DNA of 64,000 nucleotides from CAZAAW01 sp964483325 (GTDB lineage Bacteria; Pseudomonadota; Alphaproteobacteria; Rhizobiales; Kaistiaceae), in the NCBI GenBank assembly GCA_964483325.1, contig CAZAAW010000002.1:1-64000 (forward strand), read 5' to 3'. A program made the translations under genes and the position numbers. Of this stretch, positions 44,279 through 55,098 are shown in pieces. The notes under the pieces are model-generated. The model worked only from the letters and a program-made list of their open reading frames with translations, ran no database searches and was not told the DNA's origin. Position 1 is the first letter of the stretch. Each line of letters starts with the position of its first letter.

Positions 44279-44296
44279 CGGGCAAGGAATAGCGGG
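44266..44296. repeat. Perfect 14-bp tandem duplication at the YqhA-like stop codon
   Basis: GGGCAAGGAATAGC occurs twice in a row (44266-44279, 44280-44293) plus a partial third GGG. The first copy contains the last codons and TAG, so the second duplicates them after the gene. Confidence 0.85.
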
Positions 44297-44413
44297 CCAG
44301 AAGAGGGTGCAAGGAACAGGCTGGCCGATCTTGCCATCGGCGCGGCGCGCCGTTACGCAAACGCGTGTTCCTTCCCGCCTGTCTTTCCGGCCTTTTCCGC
44401 GAGGTTTCCGATC

Positions 44414-45529
44414 GTGACCACCGCTTCCCGCACGCTTCTTCTCCTGCCCGGCGACGGCATCGGCCCGGAGGTCATGGCGGAGGTGAAAAAGGTCATTGCC
44501 TTCTTCAACGAGCGCGGCGCCGGCTTCACCTTCGATGAGGACCTCGTCGGCGGCGCCGCCTATGACGCCCATGGCGTGGCGATCTCGGAAGCGGCGATGG
44601 CCAAGGCCCTGGCGGCCGACGCGGTGATCTTCGGCGCCGTCGGCGGCCAGAAATGGGACCCGGTGCCCTATGACGTCAGGCCGGAAGCCGGGCTGCTGCG
44701 CCTCCGCAAGGATCTCGGCCTCTTCGCCAATCTGCGCCCGGCGATCGTCTATCCGGCGCTGGCCGATGCCTCGTCGCTGAAGCGCGAGCTTGTCGACGGC
44801 CTCGACATCCTCATCGTCCGCGAGCTCACCGGCGGCGTCTATTTCGGCGAGCCGAAGGAAATCCGCGACCTCGGCAACGGCCAGAAGCGCGCCATCGATA
44901 CGCAGGTCTACGACACCTACGAGATCGAGCGCATCGCCCGCGTCGCCTTCGACCTGGCGCGCACCCGTCGTGGCAAGGTGACGTCGATGGAAAAGCGCAA
45001 CGTCATGAAGTCGGGCGTGCTGTGGAACGAGGTGGTCACCGCCGTCCACCAGCGCGAATATGCCGACGTGGCGCTGGAGCACATGCTCGCCGATGCCGGC
45101 GGCATGCAGCTGGTGCGGCGGCCGAAGCAGTTCGACGTCATCGTCACCGACAATCTCTTCGGCGACATGCTGTCGGACGTGGCGGCCATGCTCACCGGCT
45201 CGCTCGGCATGCTGCCGTCAGCCTCGCTCGGCGCGCCGGATGCGGCCACCGGCCGGCGCCGGGCGCTCTACGAGCCGGTGCACGGCTCGGCGCCGGACAT
45301 CGCCGGCCAGGGCATCGCCAACCCGATCGCCATGATCGCTTCCTTCGGCATGGCGCTGCGCTATTCCTTCGGCATGGGCAAGGAAGCCGACTGGGTCGAC
45401 GCCGCCATCGCCGCGGCGCTCGCGGCGGGCCTCAGGACCGGCGACCTGTGGTCGGAGGGCATGCAGCGGGTCGGCACCGCAGAGATGGGCTACGCCATCG
45501 TCGCGGCGCTGGGCCAGCAGGCCGGCTGA
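44414..45529 (+). CDS. leuB: 3-Isopropylmalate dehydrogenase
   Basis: LeuB performs the oxidative decarboxylation step in leucine synthesis with NAD. The 371-residue protein (GTG start at 44414) shows LLLPGDGIGPEVM, LRKDLGLFANLRPAIVYPAL, the substrate segment RELTGGVYFG, TSMEKRNVMKSG with the catalytic Lys region and DNLFGDMLSDVAAMLTGSLGMLPSASLG. Lengths and motifs fit LeuB rather than isocitrate dehydrogenase. leuCD are not in this window. Confidence 0.96.
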   Translation: MTTASRTLLLLPGDGIGPEVMAEVKKVIAFFNERGAGFTFDEDLVGGAAYDAHGVAISEAAMAKALAADAVIFGAVGGQKWDPVPYDVRPEAGLLRLRKDLGLFANLRPAIVYPALADASSLKRELVDGLDILIVRELTGGVYFGEPKEIRDLGNGQKRAIDTQVYDTYEIERIARVAFDLARTRRGKVTSMEKRNVMKSGVLWNEVVTAVHQREYADVALEHMLADAGGMQLVRRPKQFDVIVTDNLFGDMLSDVAAMLTGSLGMLPSASLGAPDAATGRRRALYEPVHGSAPDIAGQGIANPIAMIASFGMALRYSFGMGKEADWVDAAIAAALAAGLRTGDLWSEGMQRVGTAEMGYAIVAALGQQAG

Positions 45530-45578
45530 GCGGGGTCGCTCGCGCAGCAGGAAACTACATCGGAAGGTTCGCACCCAT

Positions 45579-45731
45579 CCCTCCTCGCGAAGCGGGGAGG
45601 GTACTCGCCGCAGGCGGGGTCGGGTGGGGAGCGCCGGTGCAGGATAGAGTGCCGCCGCTGGTGCACGAGGCCCGGCGTGGTTCCCCACCCGTCACGCGCT
45701 TCCCGAGGCGGCCGCCGGAAAAGCGGCCGCC
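45579..45731. repeat. Palindromic sequences between leuB and mdh
   Basis: Two hairpins lie in the 215-bp convergent gap. CCCTCCTCGC/GCGGGGAGGG (45579-45601) belongs to the common alphaproteobacterial CCTCCCC-type intergenic palindromes. GGCGGCCGC/GCGGCCGCC (45707-45731) with a seven-base loop adjoins the mdh stop and may terminate both genes. The text between them repeats the CACCC/GGGTGGGG theme. Confidence 0.6.
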
Positions 45732-45744
45732 ACCATGGCGGGGC

Positions 45745-46710
<966 letters not shown>

Positions 46711-46818
46711 GGACCGTCGATCTCCGTTGAAGGACAGGGAAAAGGCAGCGTCACCGCGGCGGCGAAGCGCCACGGCTTGCTAGCGGGGAAGAGAAAGGCG
46801 TGCAAGCCGCGGCAGCGT

Positions 46819-48645
46819 TCAATAGACGCGCGCCTTCGGCTCGATATAGGCGACCTCGTTGGACAGCGTGTAGGCGTGGACCGGGCGGTCGCTGATGCGC
46901 ACCGTCCGCTTCGTCGGATCGGCGAAGGTCAGCGTGTGCTTCATCCAGTTGACGTCGTCGCGCTCCGGATAGTCCTCGCGGGCATGGGCGCCGCGCGACT
47001 CGGTCCGGTTGGCGGCGCCTTCCATCGTCACCACCGCCTGGGCGATGAGGTTGTCATATTCCAGCGTCTCGATGAGGTCGGTGTTCCAGATCAGCGTGCG
47101 GTCGGTGACATGGATGTCGTCGCCGCCGGCCCACACTTCGTGGATCAGCTTCTTGCCCTCGGCGAGCGTCTCGCCGGTGCGGTAGACGGCGCAGTTGTTC
47201 TGCATCACCCTCTGCATGCGCAGGCGCAGTTCGGCGGTACCGATGCTGCCACTGGCGTGGCGCAGCCTGTCGAAGCGGGCGAGGGCGTCGTCGCCGGCAT
47301 TCTTCGGCAGCTCGGCATGGCGCTCGGTGGGGTCGATCGTCTCGGCGCAGCGCTTGCCGGCGGCGCGGCCGAACACGACCAGGTCGACAAGCGAGTTGGA
47401 GCCGAGCCGGTTGGCGCCGTGCACCGAGACGCAGGCGGCCTCGCCGATCGCCATCAGGCCGGGCACGATGCGCTCGTCGCCGCCGGGCGTCTTGGTCAGC
47501 ACCTCGCCGTGGAAGTTCGTCGGGATGCCGCCCATGTTGTAGTGCACCGTCGGCAGGATCGGGATCGGCTCCTTGAGCACGTCGACATTGGCGAAGATGC
47601 GCGCCGTCTCGGTGATGCCCGGCAGGCGCTTGTGGATGATGTCCGGGTCGAGATGCTCCAGGTGCAGGTGCATGTGATCCTGGAGCTTGCCGACGCCGCG
47701 GCCGGCGCGGATCTCCATGGTGATGGCGCGCGAGACGACGTCGCGCGAGGCGAGGTCGAGGGCATGCGGGGCGTAGCGCTCCATGAAGCGCTCGCCTTCC
47801 GAATTGGTGAGATAGCCGCCCTCGCCGCGGGCGCCCTCGGTGATCAGGCAGCCGGCGCCGTAGATGCCGGTCGGGTGGAACTGCACGAACTCCATGTCCT
47901 GCAGCGGCAGGCCGGCGCGCAGCACCATGGCGTTGCCGTCGCCGGTGCAGATATGGGCCGAGGTGCAGGAGAAATAGGTGCGGCCGTAGCCGCCGGTGGC
48001 GAGGATCGTCTTCTTGGCGCGGAAGCGGTGCATGGTGCCGTCGGCCATGCACAGGGCGATGACGCCGCGGCAGGCGCCATCCTCCATGATCAGGTCGATG
48101 GCGAAATACTCGATGAAGAACTCCGTCGCGTGGCGCAGCGACTGGCCGTAGAGCGCATGCAGGATGGCGTGGCCGGTACGGTCGGCGGCGGCGGCGGTAC
48201 GCCGCGCCTGCTCGCCGCCATTGTGCATCGTCATGCCGCCGAAGGGGCGCTGGAAGATGCGGCCGTCCTCGGTGCGCGAAAAGGGCACGCCGTAATGCTC
48301 CAGCTCGTAGACGGCGGCCGGCGCCTCGCGGCAAAGATATTCGATGGCGTCCTGGTCGCCGAGCCAGTCGGCGCCCTTGACGGTGTCGTACATGTGCCAG
48401 CGCCAGTCGTCCTCGTGCATGTTGCCGAGGGCGGCCGAAATGCCGCCCTGCGCCGCCACGGTGTGGCTGCGGGTCGGGAACACCTTCGACAGGCAGGCGG
48501 TCTTGAGGCCGGCCTCGCTGGCGCCGAGCGCGGCGCGGAGGCCCGCGCCGCCGGCGCCGACCACAACCACGTCGAAGCTGTGGTCGATCAGCGAATAGGC
48601 GCGGCCAAGCGTGGCCGGCTGGCCGATCATGTCAGATCCGTCCAC
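46819..48645 (-). CDS. sdhA: Succinate dehydrogenase flavoprotein subunit
   Basis: SdhA holds covalently bound FAD and oxidises succinate to fumarate. GTG 48645, six bases after CGGAGG inside the end of sdhD, is the best start (608 residues); ATG 48630 is the alternative. FAD-binding motifs are VVVGAGGAGLRAALGASEAG and SHTVAAQGGISAALGN, with the flavinylated His in SHTVAAQ. HPTGIYGAG supplies the substrate His-Thr. The C-terminal domain ends with the usual RPVHAYTL. It lies directly behind sdhC and sdhD, without sdhB after it. Confidence 0.96.
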   Translation of the reverse strand: MDGSDMIGQPATLGRAYSLIDHSFDVVVVGAGGAGLRAALGASEAGLKTACLSKVFPTRSHTVAAQGGISAALGNMHEDDWRWHMYDTVKGADWLGDQDAIEYLCREAPAAVYELEHYGVPFSRTEDGRIFQRPFGGMTMHNGGEQARRTAAAADRTGHAILHALYGQSLRHATEFFIEYFAIDLIMEDGACRGVIALCMADGTMHRFRAKKTILATGGYGRTYFSCTSAHICTGDGNAMVLRAGLPLQDMEFVQFHPTGIYGAGCLITEGARGEGGYLTNSEGERFMERYAPHALDLASRDVVSRAITMEIRAGRGVGKLQDHMHLHLEHLDPDIIHKRLPGITETARIFANVDVLKEPIPILPTVHYNMGGIPTNFHGEVLTKTPGGDERIVPGLMAIGEAACVSVHGANRLGSNSLVDLVVFGRAAGKRCAETIDPTERHAELPKNAGDDALARFDRLRHASGSIGTAELRLRMQRVMQNNCAVYRTGETLAEGKKLIHEVWAGGDDIHVTDRTLIWNTDLIETLEYDNLIAQAVVTMEGAANRTESRGAHAREDYPERDDVNWMKHTLTFADPTKRTVRISDRPVHAYTLSNEVAYIEPKARVY

Positions 48646-48647
48646 GT

Positions 48648-49043
48648 TCAGCCTCCGAAGGACAGGCGCAGGAGCGTGAAGATCGCAACGCCGGCGACCG
48701 CCACGCTGAAGCCGATATTGCCGAGCGTCGCCAGGAGCTTGAGCGCTGGGGCGTGGATGTAGTCGTCGATGACTTCCTGCATGCCGATCTTCATGTGCCA
48801 GGCGGTGAGGGCGAGCAGCGCCAGCAGCGGCACCGAAATCCACGGATTGCCGAGCGCCGCGGCGACCGTTGCCTGATCTTTGCCGGCGAGGGCAACAACG
48901 ACGACGACGGCAAACAGGCTGAGCGGCAGGATGGCGAGCGAGGTCAGCCGCTGGCGCCAGAACTGCATCGTGCCGTCGCGGGCCGAGCCGAGCCCGAGGA
49001 TGCGGCCGAGCGGCGTCTTCATGGAAGGTTCGCGCAGGGCCAT
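48648..49043 (-). CDS. sdhD: Succinate dehydrogenase membrane anchor subunit
   Basis: A 131-residue protein with three membrane helices (LAILPLSLFAVVVVVALAG; WISVPLLALLALTAWHMKIGMQEVIDDY; LLATLGNIGFSVAVAGVAIFTLLRL). The His in TAWHMKIGMQEVIDDYIH is the haem ligand and the Asp-Tyr pair helps form the quinone site, as in other SdhD. It sits 2 bp after sdhC and 2 bp before the preferred sdhA start. Confidence 0.92.
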   Translation of the reverse strand: MALREPSMKTPLGRILGLGSARDGTMQFWRQRLTSLAILPLSLFAVVVVVALAGKDQATVAAALGNPWISVPLLALLALTAWHMKIGMQEVIDDYIHAPALKLLATLGNIGFSVAVAGVAIFTLLRLSFGG

Positions 49044-49045
49044 GG

Positions 49046-49444
49046 TCAGCGCACCAGGAACACGACGGCCCAGACCAGCAGCGTCAGCGCCGCGGAGCCG
49101 GCGAGCGTCAGCCAGGCGAGGGCGTCACGGGCCGGCCGGCCGAAGCCGTAGCCTAGGTCCCAGACGAAATGGCGGACACCGCCAAGAGCATGGTGAAGCA
49201 GCGCCCAGGTGAAGCCGAAAAGGACGAGCAGGCCGAACCACGAGCCGGCGATGCGGCTGACGAAGTCGAACGCGGCGGGGCTGCCGGCCGCGGCGGCGAG
49301 CCACCAGACGACCAGCGCCGTCCCGAAATACAGACCGACGCCGGTGATCCTGTGCAGGATCGACATCAGCATGGTGCCGTGCCAGCGCCAGATCTGCAGG
49401 TGCGGGGAAAGAGGGCGCGACTCAACACGCCTGGTCTCAGCCAT
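49046..49444 (-). CDS. sdhC: Succinate dehydrogenase cytochrome b556 subunit
   Basis: The 132-residue haem-binding anchor. ATG 49444 follows CGGAG; an upstream ATG at 49459 is less likely. RPLSPHLQIWRWHGTMLMSILHRITGV is the conserved SdhC start with the quinone-site Ser/Arg, and LHHALGGVRHFVWDLG carries the haem His. Three membrane helices are present. First gene of sdhCDA. Confidence 0.94.
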   Translation of the reverse strand: MAETRRVESRPLSPHLQIWRWHGTMLMSILHRITGVGLYFGTALVVWWLAAAAGSPAAFDFVSRIAGSWFGLLVLFGFTWALLHHALGGVRHFVWDLGYGFGRPARDALAWLTLAGSAALTLLVWAVVFLVR

Positions 49445-49551
49445 GGCGACTCCGATCAACGCTCTCCCGCCGGCTTTCTATCGCACTGCACAATGCTGCT
49501 GCAATGGGTTGTGACGCAATTGCGGCAGGCTGTGGAAGAACTCCAGAAAAC

Positions 49552-50475
49552 CTAGGAAAGCGGCGGCGCTGCTGCACGGCCGGCAACGACGAGATCGGCG
49601 AGGTAGCGGCCATACTCGGTCTTCAGCATGGGTTCGGCCAGGGTCATCAGCTCGGCATCGCTGATGAAACCCATGCGCCAGGCGACCTCCTCCGGGCCGC
49701 CGACTTGCAGACCCTGGCGGTGTTGGATGGTGCGCACGAACTGCGCCGCCTCCAGGAGGGAATCGTGGGTGCCGGTGTCGAGCCAGGCGAAGCCGCGGCC
49801 GAGCGTCTCGATCTCCAGCGCGCCCTGCTGCAGATAGGCATTGTTGATGTCGGTGATCTCCAGCTCGCCGCGCGGCGACGGCTTCACCGCCGCGGCGATG
49901 TCGACGACCTTGTCGTCGTAGAAATAGAGGCCGGTGACGGCGAGATTGCTGCGCGGCTGGCGCGGCTTCTCGGCAATGTGCACCGGCCGCCCGGCAGCGT
50001 CGGTCTCGACGATGCCGTAGCGCTCCGGATCGGCGACCGGGTGGACGAAGATCGTCGCGCCGGCCGCCTGGCTGGCGGCGCGCTGCAGCTGATGCGACAG
50101 ACCGTCGCCGAAGAACAGATTGTCGCCGAGGATCAGCGCCGAGCGGTGGCCGCGGACGAAATCGCCGCCGATGATGAAGGCCTCGGCGAGGCCGCGCGGC
50201 TCCGGCTGCTCGGCATAGGAGAGGTTGATGCCCCACTCGCCACCGTCTCGCAGCAGGCGCTGGAAGGCTGGTAGGTCGTGCGGCGTCGAGATCAGCAGGA
50301 TATCGCGGATGCCGGCCAGCATGAGGACCGTCAGCGGATAATAGATCATCGGCTTGTCGTAGACAGGCAGCAGCTGCTTGGAGGTGACGCGCGTTACCGG
50401 ATGCAGCCGCGTGCCCGCCCCGCCGGCGAGAATGATGCCCCTCAGCCCCTTTTCCTTCAGCCCCGTGCCGCTCAT
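49552..50475 (-). CDS. rfbA: Glucose-1-phosphate thymidylyltransferase
   Basis: RfbA makes dTDP-glucose, the entry point to dTDP-deoxysugars. The 307-residue enzyme has GIILAGGAGTRLHPVTRVTSKQLLPVYDKPMIYYPL, LILGDNLFFG and the ELEITDINNAYL segment with its catalytic Asp. Its start overlaps the end of rfbB by four bases. rfbC and rfbD, needed for rhamnose, are not in the locus, so the product probably goes to another 6-deoxysugar. Confidence 0.96.
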   Translation of the reverse strand: MSGTGLKEKGLRGIILAGGAGTRLHPVTRVTSKQLLPVYDKPMIYYPLTVLMLAGIRDILLISTPHDLPAFQRLLRDGGEWGINLSYAEQPEPRGLAEAFIIGGDFVRGHRSALILGDNLFFGDGLSHQLQRAASQAAGATIFVHPVADPERYGIVETDAAGRPVHIAEKPRQPRSNLAVTGLYFYDDKVVDIAAAVKPSPRGELEITDINNAYLQQGALEIETLGRGFAWLDTGTHDSLLEAAQFVRTIQHRQGLQVGGPEEVAWRMGFISDAELMTLAEPMLKTEYGRYLADLVVAGRAAAPPLS

Positions 50476-51545
50476 GCCGTCGCCGCCTCCCTGGCAGCGA
50501 GGCCGAGACGCTGGCCGTCATAGCCCCGGGCGCGCACCGCCTCGCACCAGTCCTGGTTGGCGAGATACCAGTCGACGGTGCCGGCGAGCCCGGTCTCGAT
50601 CGTCTCCTGCGGCGTCCAGCCGAGCTCACGGCGGATCTTGGCGGCGTCGATGGCGTAGCGCAGGTCATGGCCCGGCCGGTCGGCGACGAAGGTGATCAGC
50701 CCCGCATGCGGGCAGCTCGCCGCATCCGGCCGCCGCTCGTCGATGAGGGTGCAGATCATGCGCACCAGGTCGATATTGGCCATCGTGGCGTCGCCGCCGA
50801 CATTGTATTTCTCGCCCGGCCGGCCGCGCGTCAGCACTAGCCACAGCGCCCGCGCATGGTCCTCGACATGCAGCCAGTCGCGGACATTGCCGCCGGTGCC
50901 GTAGACGGGCAGCGGCCGGCCCCTGAGGGCGTTGGTGATCATCAGCGGGATCAGCTTTTCCGGGTGCTGATAAGGCCCGTAATTGTTGGAGCAGTTGGAG
51001 AGGACCATCGGCAGGCCGAAGGTGTGATGCCAGGCCCGCACGAGATGGTCCGAAGCGGCCTTGCTGGCCGAATAGGGCGAGTTCGGCGCGTAAGGCGTCT
51101 CCTCGGTGAAGGCGCCCTCGGCACCGAGCGTGCCGTAGACCTCGTCGGTCGAGATGTGGTGGAAGCGGAAGGCCTCGCGGCGAGCCGGCGGCAGGGCGTC
51201 GTAATAGGCGCGCGCCGCCTGCAGCATGCGGAAGGTGCCGACGATATTGGTGTCGATGAAGGCGCCCGGGCCGTCGATGGAACGGTCGACATGCGACTCG
51301 GCGGCGAGGTGCATCACCGCGTCCGGCTGGTGGTCGCGGAAGATGCGCTCCAGCGCCGCGGCGTCGCAGATGTCGGCCTGCTCGAAGGCATAGCGCGGGT
51401 TGCCCTGCAGCATCGCCACCGCCTCCGGCGAGGCGGCGTAGGTCAGCCGGTCGACATTGACCACGGAGGCGTCGGTCTGCCCGACAAGCAGGCGGCAGAC
51501 CGCAGATCCAATGAACCCGGCGCCGCCGGTGACGAGAACCTTCAT
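50472..51545 (-). CDS. rfbB: dTDP-glucose 4,6-dehydratase
   Basis: RfbB converts dTDP-glucose to dTDP-4-keto-6-deoxyglucose. The 357-residue SDR-fold enzyme shows TGGAGFIGSAVCR, HLAAESHVDRSI, the catalytic TDEVYG and YSASKAASDHLV, SNNYGPYQHPEKLIP and RDWLHVEDHARAL. AAAGGGA precedes the ATG. Gene order rfbB-rfbA is tightly coupled. Confidence 0.96.
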   Translation of the reverse strand: MKVLVTGGAGFIGSAVCRLLVGQTDASVVNVDRLTYAASPEAVAMLQGNPRYAFEQADICDAAALERIFRDHQPDAVMHLAAESHVDRSIDGPGAFIDTNIVGTFRMLQAARAYYDALPPARREAFRFHHISTDEVYGTLGAEGAFTEETPYAPNSPYSASKAASDHLVRAWHHTFGLPMVLSNCSNNYGPYQHPEKLIPLMITNALRGRPLPVYGTGGNVRDWLHVEDHARALWLVLTRGRPGEKYNVGGDATMANIDLVRMICTLIDERRPDAASCPHAGLITFVADRPGHDLRYAIDAAKIRRELGWTPQETIETGLAGTVDWYLANQDWCEAVRARGYDGQRLGLAAREAATA

Positions 51546-51634
51546 CTGTCCCTTTCCGCTCTTGCCGTTGGGCTATGGGCAGGCACGCGGCGCGGACCAT
51601 AACGGGCGGCGCGGCGCGAGGCCAGCCGGGCGCT

Positions 51635-53458
51635 TCAGTCCTGCGGCGGCGCCACCGGGCCGAGGCGGCAGAAGCGGTCCGGCGACACGACATAGACGTC
51701 GAGCGGCGCGGGATCGGCGGAGGGCTGCGCATAGGCGATCCAGCCGATGTCGCGGTCGAGGCCGAGCGGCAGGGTGAGCTGTCGCTCGCTCAGCCAGTCA
51801 TAGCCGGGCGGCAGGAGGCGCGGGTCAAGGCTGCGCCCCACGCCGGTCGGCCGCACGGCGAAGCCGCCGATGCCGGTGATGGTGCCGGCGCCGACAAGAG
51901 CGATGACATCGCCCTGGAAGCGGCTGCCATAGCTGTGACGAAGCGCCCAGCCGGTCACCGAGAGGCCGCCGTCGGGCGTCGTGGCCGGCTCGTTGATGCG
52001 GCCGGTGCAGGCGCCGTCGTCGCGCAGGCCGGCGCTTACGGCGGCCCAGGGCTGGCCGAACAGCACGCCCGGCCGCCGGCCGAAGATATTGTAGCCACGG
52101 TCGCGTAGATAGCGGCGGCCGACGTCCAGGAGGCGGGGGTTGCGATGGAGCAGGGCGGCGGCCGGATCGGTGAGATTGCCGGTCACGACGGCGTAGGAGA
52201 ACCACTCTGCGCGGGCCATCGCAAAGCCGAGGGCCGGCAGGTGGCGCACCTGGTCGGCCCACATCAAGGCGCCGGCGGCAAGGAAGACGAAGGCGAGCGG
52301 CAGGGCGGCGGACAGGCGCCGTAGCAGCGGCCGCAAGAGCGCCGCCAGAACCAGCAGTGCCCCGAGCCAGGCCACCAGCTGCATCTGGAAATAGCGCGGC
52401 GCGAAGTCGATCAGCAGCGGATTGCCGTCGAAGCGCAGCACCGCGACGAGGATGCCGTTGCCGATGCCGGCGAGCATCAGGCTGCCGCCGACCAGCAGCA
52501 GCCTGTCGGTGAGGTGGCCGCGGTCGCGCATGACGCGCAGGATGGCGGCCGCGACCAGCAGCCAGATCGGCAGGGCGAAGGCGGCGGCGCGCCATACCGA
52601 GGTCCACGGCTCGGCTGCCGTAGCTCGGAAGAGTGGCACGAACACCCCGCCGGGATAGGCGAAAAGGGTGAGCACGGCGCCGCCGGCCGAAACCGCTTCC
52701 CGGCCATCGGCGACGGACGAGAGGTCGCTGTTGACAAGCGCGATGGTGACGAGCGCGCCGTAAAGGACCGCCACGACCGGCAGGATCGCCGTTAGCAGGC
52801 GCCGGGGCTGCGGGTGCAGCAGGGCGGCGATGACCACCCCGCCCCACAGCGGGTGCGAGGCGCTGGCGGCAAGGCTCGCGGCGATGCAGACGGCGAGTGC
52901 CAGGGCGAGCCGGCCCGGCCGCAGTTGTGCGGCGCCGTCCGGCGTCAGGACGGCGGTACTGAAAAGGGCGAGGCCGAGCACGGTGAGGCCGGTCGACAGG
53001 GCAATGGCATTGCCATGTGCCCAGACCGGGAAGAAGGCATAGCCGTCGAACCAGATCGAGGCGGCGGCGAAGATGAGCGCCCCGGCGGCGATCGGCGCTT
53101 CGCGCAGGCTTTGCCACAGGAAGGCGGCAAAGAGCAGGAAAGCCGCGAAATGAAGGACGAGCCCGGCCAGGATGGTGAATGAGCTCTGATAGCCAAAAAA
53201 GAACTGATCCAGCCGCTCGAACAGGAACGTCCAGACGAAGAAATGCGGCGAGTCTGGGAAGAACAGCGACGCAAGGAAGCCATTCCTCTCGAAATTATAG
53301 ACGACATAGCGCCATTCGTCGCGCTGCAGGACGCTGGAATGGAGCGCCCAGTAGGCGGTGAAGAGCAGCGCCAGCAGGACGACCGCGAGGATCGCCAGGG
53401 CGACGCCGAGCCGGCGCGCGTGGATGCTCGGGGCAGGGACGGCAAGGCCAGTGATCAT
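51635..53458 (-). CDS. Polytopic membrane protein, GT-C-type glycosyltransferase-like
   Basis: A 607-residue protein with about 11 membrane helices followed by a soluble C-terminal domain (from about residue 460; strand-rich, ends VYVVSPDRFCRLGPVAPPQD). After the first helix comes SVLQRDEWRYVVYNFERNG, an acidic-aromatic loop where GT-C enzymes have their catalytic Asp/Glu. Together with its place in a polysaccharide locus this suggests a polyprenyl-phosphate-sugar-using transferase. I do not recognise a named family. ATG 53458 overlaps the stop of the similar upstream gene (ATGA). Confidence 0.65.
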   Translation of the reverse strand: MITGLAVPAPSIHARRLGVALAILAVVLLALLFTAYWALHSSVLQRDEWRYVVYNFERNGFLASLFFPDSPHFFVWTFLFERLDQFFFGYQSSFTILAGLVLHFAAFLLFAAFLWQSLREAPIAAGALIFAAASIWFDGYAFFPVWAHGNAIALSTGLTVLGLALFSTAVLTPDGAAQLRPGRLALALAVCIAASLAASASHPLWGGVVIAALLHPQPRRLLTAILPVVAVLYGALVTIALVNSDLSSVADGREAVSAGGAVLTLFAYPGGVFVPLFRATAAEPWTSVWRAAAFALPIWLLVAAAILRVMRDRGHLTDRLLLVGGSLMLAGIGNGILVAVLRFDGNPLLIDFAPRYFQMQLVAWLGALLVLAALLRPLLRRLSAALPLAFVFLAAGALMWADQVRHLPALGFAMARAEWFSYAVVTGNLTDPAAALLHRNPRLLDVGRRYLRDRGYNIFGRRPGVLFGQPWAAVSAGLRDDGACTGRINEPATTPDGGLSVTGWALRHSYGSRFQGDVIALVGAGTITGIGGFAVRPTGVGRSLDPRLLPPGYDWLSERQLTLPLGLDRDIGWIAYAQPSADPAPLDVYVVSPDRFCRLGPVAPPQD

Positions 53459-55098
53459 GGCGGCGAGGCCGGTTTGGTGCAGCCCATGCGGTAGTAGCCG
53501 ACGCCGAGGAGATCGGCGCGTTGCTCGGCCCAGAAGGCTCCGCCGAAATGCTCCTCGCAGTAGAGGCGGATCATGTCGATGCGGACGTCGCGGACGATCA
53601 CGGGGATGCCCTCCGGCTCGGTGAAGGCGCGCAGAATGGAGGCTGACCCGCCCGGCCAGACGGCCTGGAACTGCGGCACCCATTGCATGCTTGCCAGCCA
53701 GAAGAAGCGGAAGGGAACTGTCCGGTAGGGCATGAGGGCCGGATAAAGGCTGCTGAGGTCGAGCTCGGCGCCGACCATCAGCGGGATGTCGCCCGCCGGA
53801 ACCTGCTGCAGCGCCGCCGTCAGCCGCTCATGGGCATGAAGGGCGGCGCGGCTGCGATAGTGCAGCGGTTCGGCGGCCAGCCACACCGCCACGGCGAGGA
53901 GGATTGCGGCGGCGAGCGCCAGCCAACCGCCGTTCGGCCGCAGCAGGGCGAGGACGATCAGGAGCACCATCGCGGCGTGGAAGACGCGGTCCGGCAGGCC
54001 GCGGCCGGTGATGGTGAAGACGACGAAGACCGCCATCAGCATGACGGCGCCGGCCAGCGCCCCCAGTCTGTCTCGCCAGCGGCGCATGGCAAGGATCGTC
54101 GCGGCGAAGGCGACCAGCATCGCCACGTTGAGCGGCGACAGGACCTGGCGCGCCGCAAGGCGCAGGTTGTTCCAGTCGAAATAGCTGCCGACCAGGTCGA
54201 CCTTCCGCCACATCGCCAGCAGCATCTGCGGATCGGCGAGACGAGTGTCGAGGAACCACCAGTTGAGGATCAGGCGCACGTCGTTGGCAGTGATGCCGAG
54301 CGCGGCGAGTGCCGCGGGATCGTCCATCAGGACGTAACCGCCGCGGAAATCAACGATCGGCGTCTTGGCCCAGATCTGCCGGATGACATAGGTCCATTCC
54401 GGGCTGCCGGAGAAGGCGAGATAGTCGGCGCCATAATTGACGGCGACGGCGAGGAGGCCGACCGGCACCGCCGCGAGGAGGCGGCGGCGCAGCGTCTGGT
54501 CGGCGAAGAACAGCAGCGGCGCGACGAGGATCGGAGCGAGGTAGACTGACTCGATGCGGGTGATCGCCGCCAGCAGCAGGAAGATAAAGCCGAGCCCGAT
54601 GCGGAGGGCGAGGCTGGGCGCGCAGGTGAGGGCCACCGTGCCGGCCGTGAAGCAGAGCATTGCGGTGGTAGTGAATTGCGGTAGCAGGAGCGGCTTCAAC
54701 AGGATCGCCGTTACCGCCAGCGCCAGGACGGGAAAGCTCGTGTGCCGCGGCAGCAGGAAGAGGATGGTGGCGGCGGCCCCGAACAGCGTCAGGAAGGTGA
54801 AGAGCGTGTAGCGGCTGATGCCGAACGGGTCCGGCAGCAGGGCGACGAGCACGCCGCGCAGCGCCCCTGCGACATAGATCAACGGCGTGGCGTAGCCCGC
54901 GGCGCCGTAGCCGCTGGCGCTCATCGACATCGCCACGTCGTCATTCGTCTCGAAATAGATGCCGAACCGCCAGGCATAGGCGCTCCAGCCGGCAGCCAGC
55001 AGGACGAACAGCAGGAGGCGCGGCGTCAGGGCCGCCGCGACGGCATCTGCCCGCGGAGCCATAGCTGTCGGAGGAGCCATGCGGGATGATCCGGGCAC
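53455..55098 (-). CDS. Polytopic membrane protein, GT-C-type glycosyltransferase-like
   Basis: A 547-residue protein with about 10 to 12 helices and a C-terminal soluble part (from about residue 425; AGDIPLMVGAELDLSSLYPAL onward). The loop after helix 1 reads FGIYFETNDDVAMSMSASGYGAAG, with an NDD acidic cluster in the position of GT-C active sites. ATGs at 55098, 55080 and 55062 are all possible. The tandem arrangement with the next gene suggests two related transferases or a transferase and a flippase/polymerase-like partner. No family name can be supported. Confidence 0.62.
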   Translation of the reverse strand: MPGSSRMAPPTAMAPRADAVAAALTPRLLLFVLLAAGWSAYAWRFGIYFETNDDVAMSMSASGYGAAGYATPLIYVAGALRGVLVALLPDPFGISRYTLFTFLTLFGAAATILFLLPRHTSFPVLALAVTAILLKPLLLPQFTTTAMLCFTAGTVALTCAPSLALRIGLGFIFLLLAAITRIESVYLAPILVAPLLFFADQTLRRRLLAAVPVGLLAVAVNYGADYLAFSGSPEWTYVIRQIWAKTPIVDFRGGYVLMDDPAALAALGITANDVRLILNWWFLDTRLADPQMLLAMWRKVDLVGSYFDWNNLRLAARQVLSPLNVAMLVAFAATILAMRRWRDRLGALAGAVMLMAVFVVFTITGRGLPDRVFHAAMVLLIVLALLRPNGGWLALAAAILLAVAVWLAAEPLHYRSRAALHAHERLTAALQQVPAGDIPLMVGAELDLSSLYPALMPYRTVPFRFFWLASMQWVPQFQAVWPGGSASILRAFTEPEGIPVIVRDVRIDMIRLYCEEHFGGAFWAEQRADLLGVGYYRMGCTKPASPP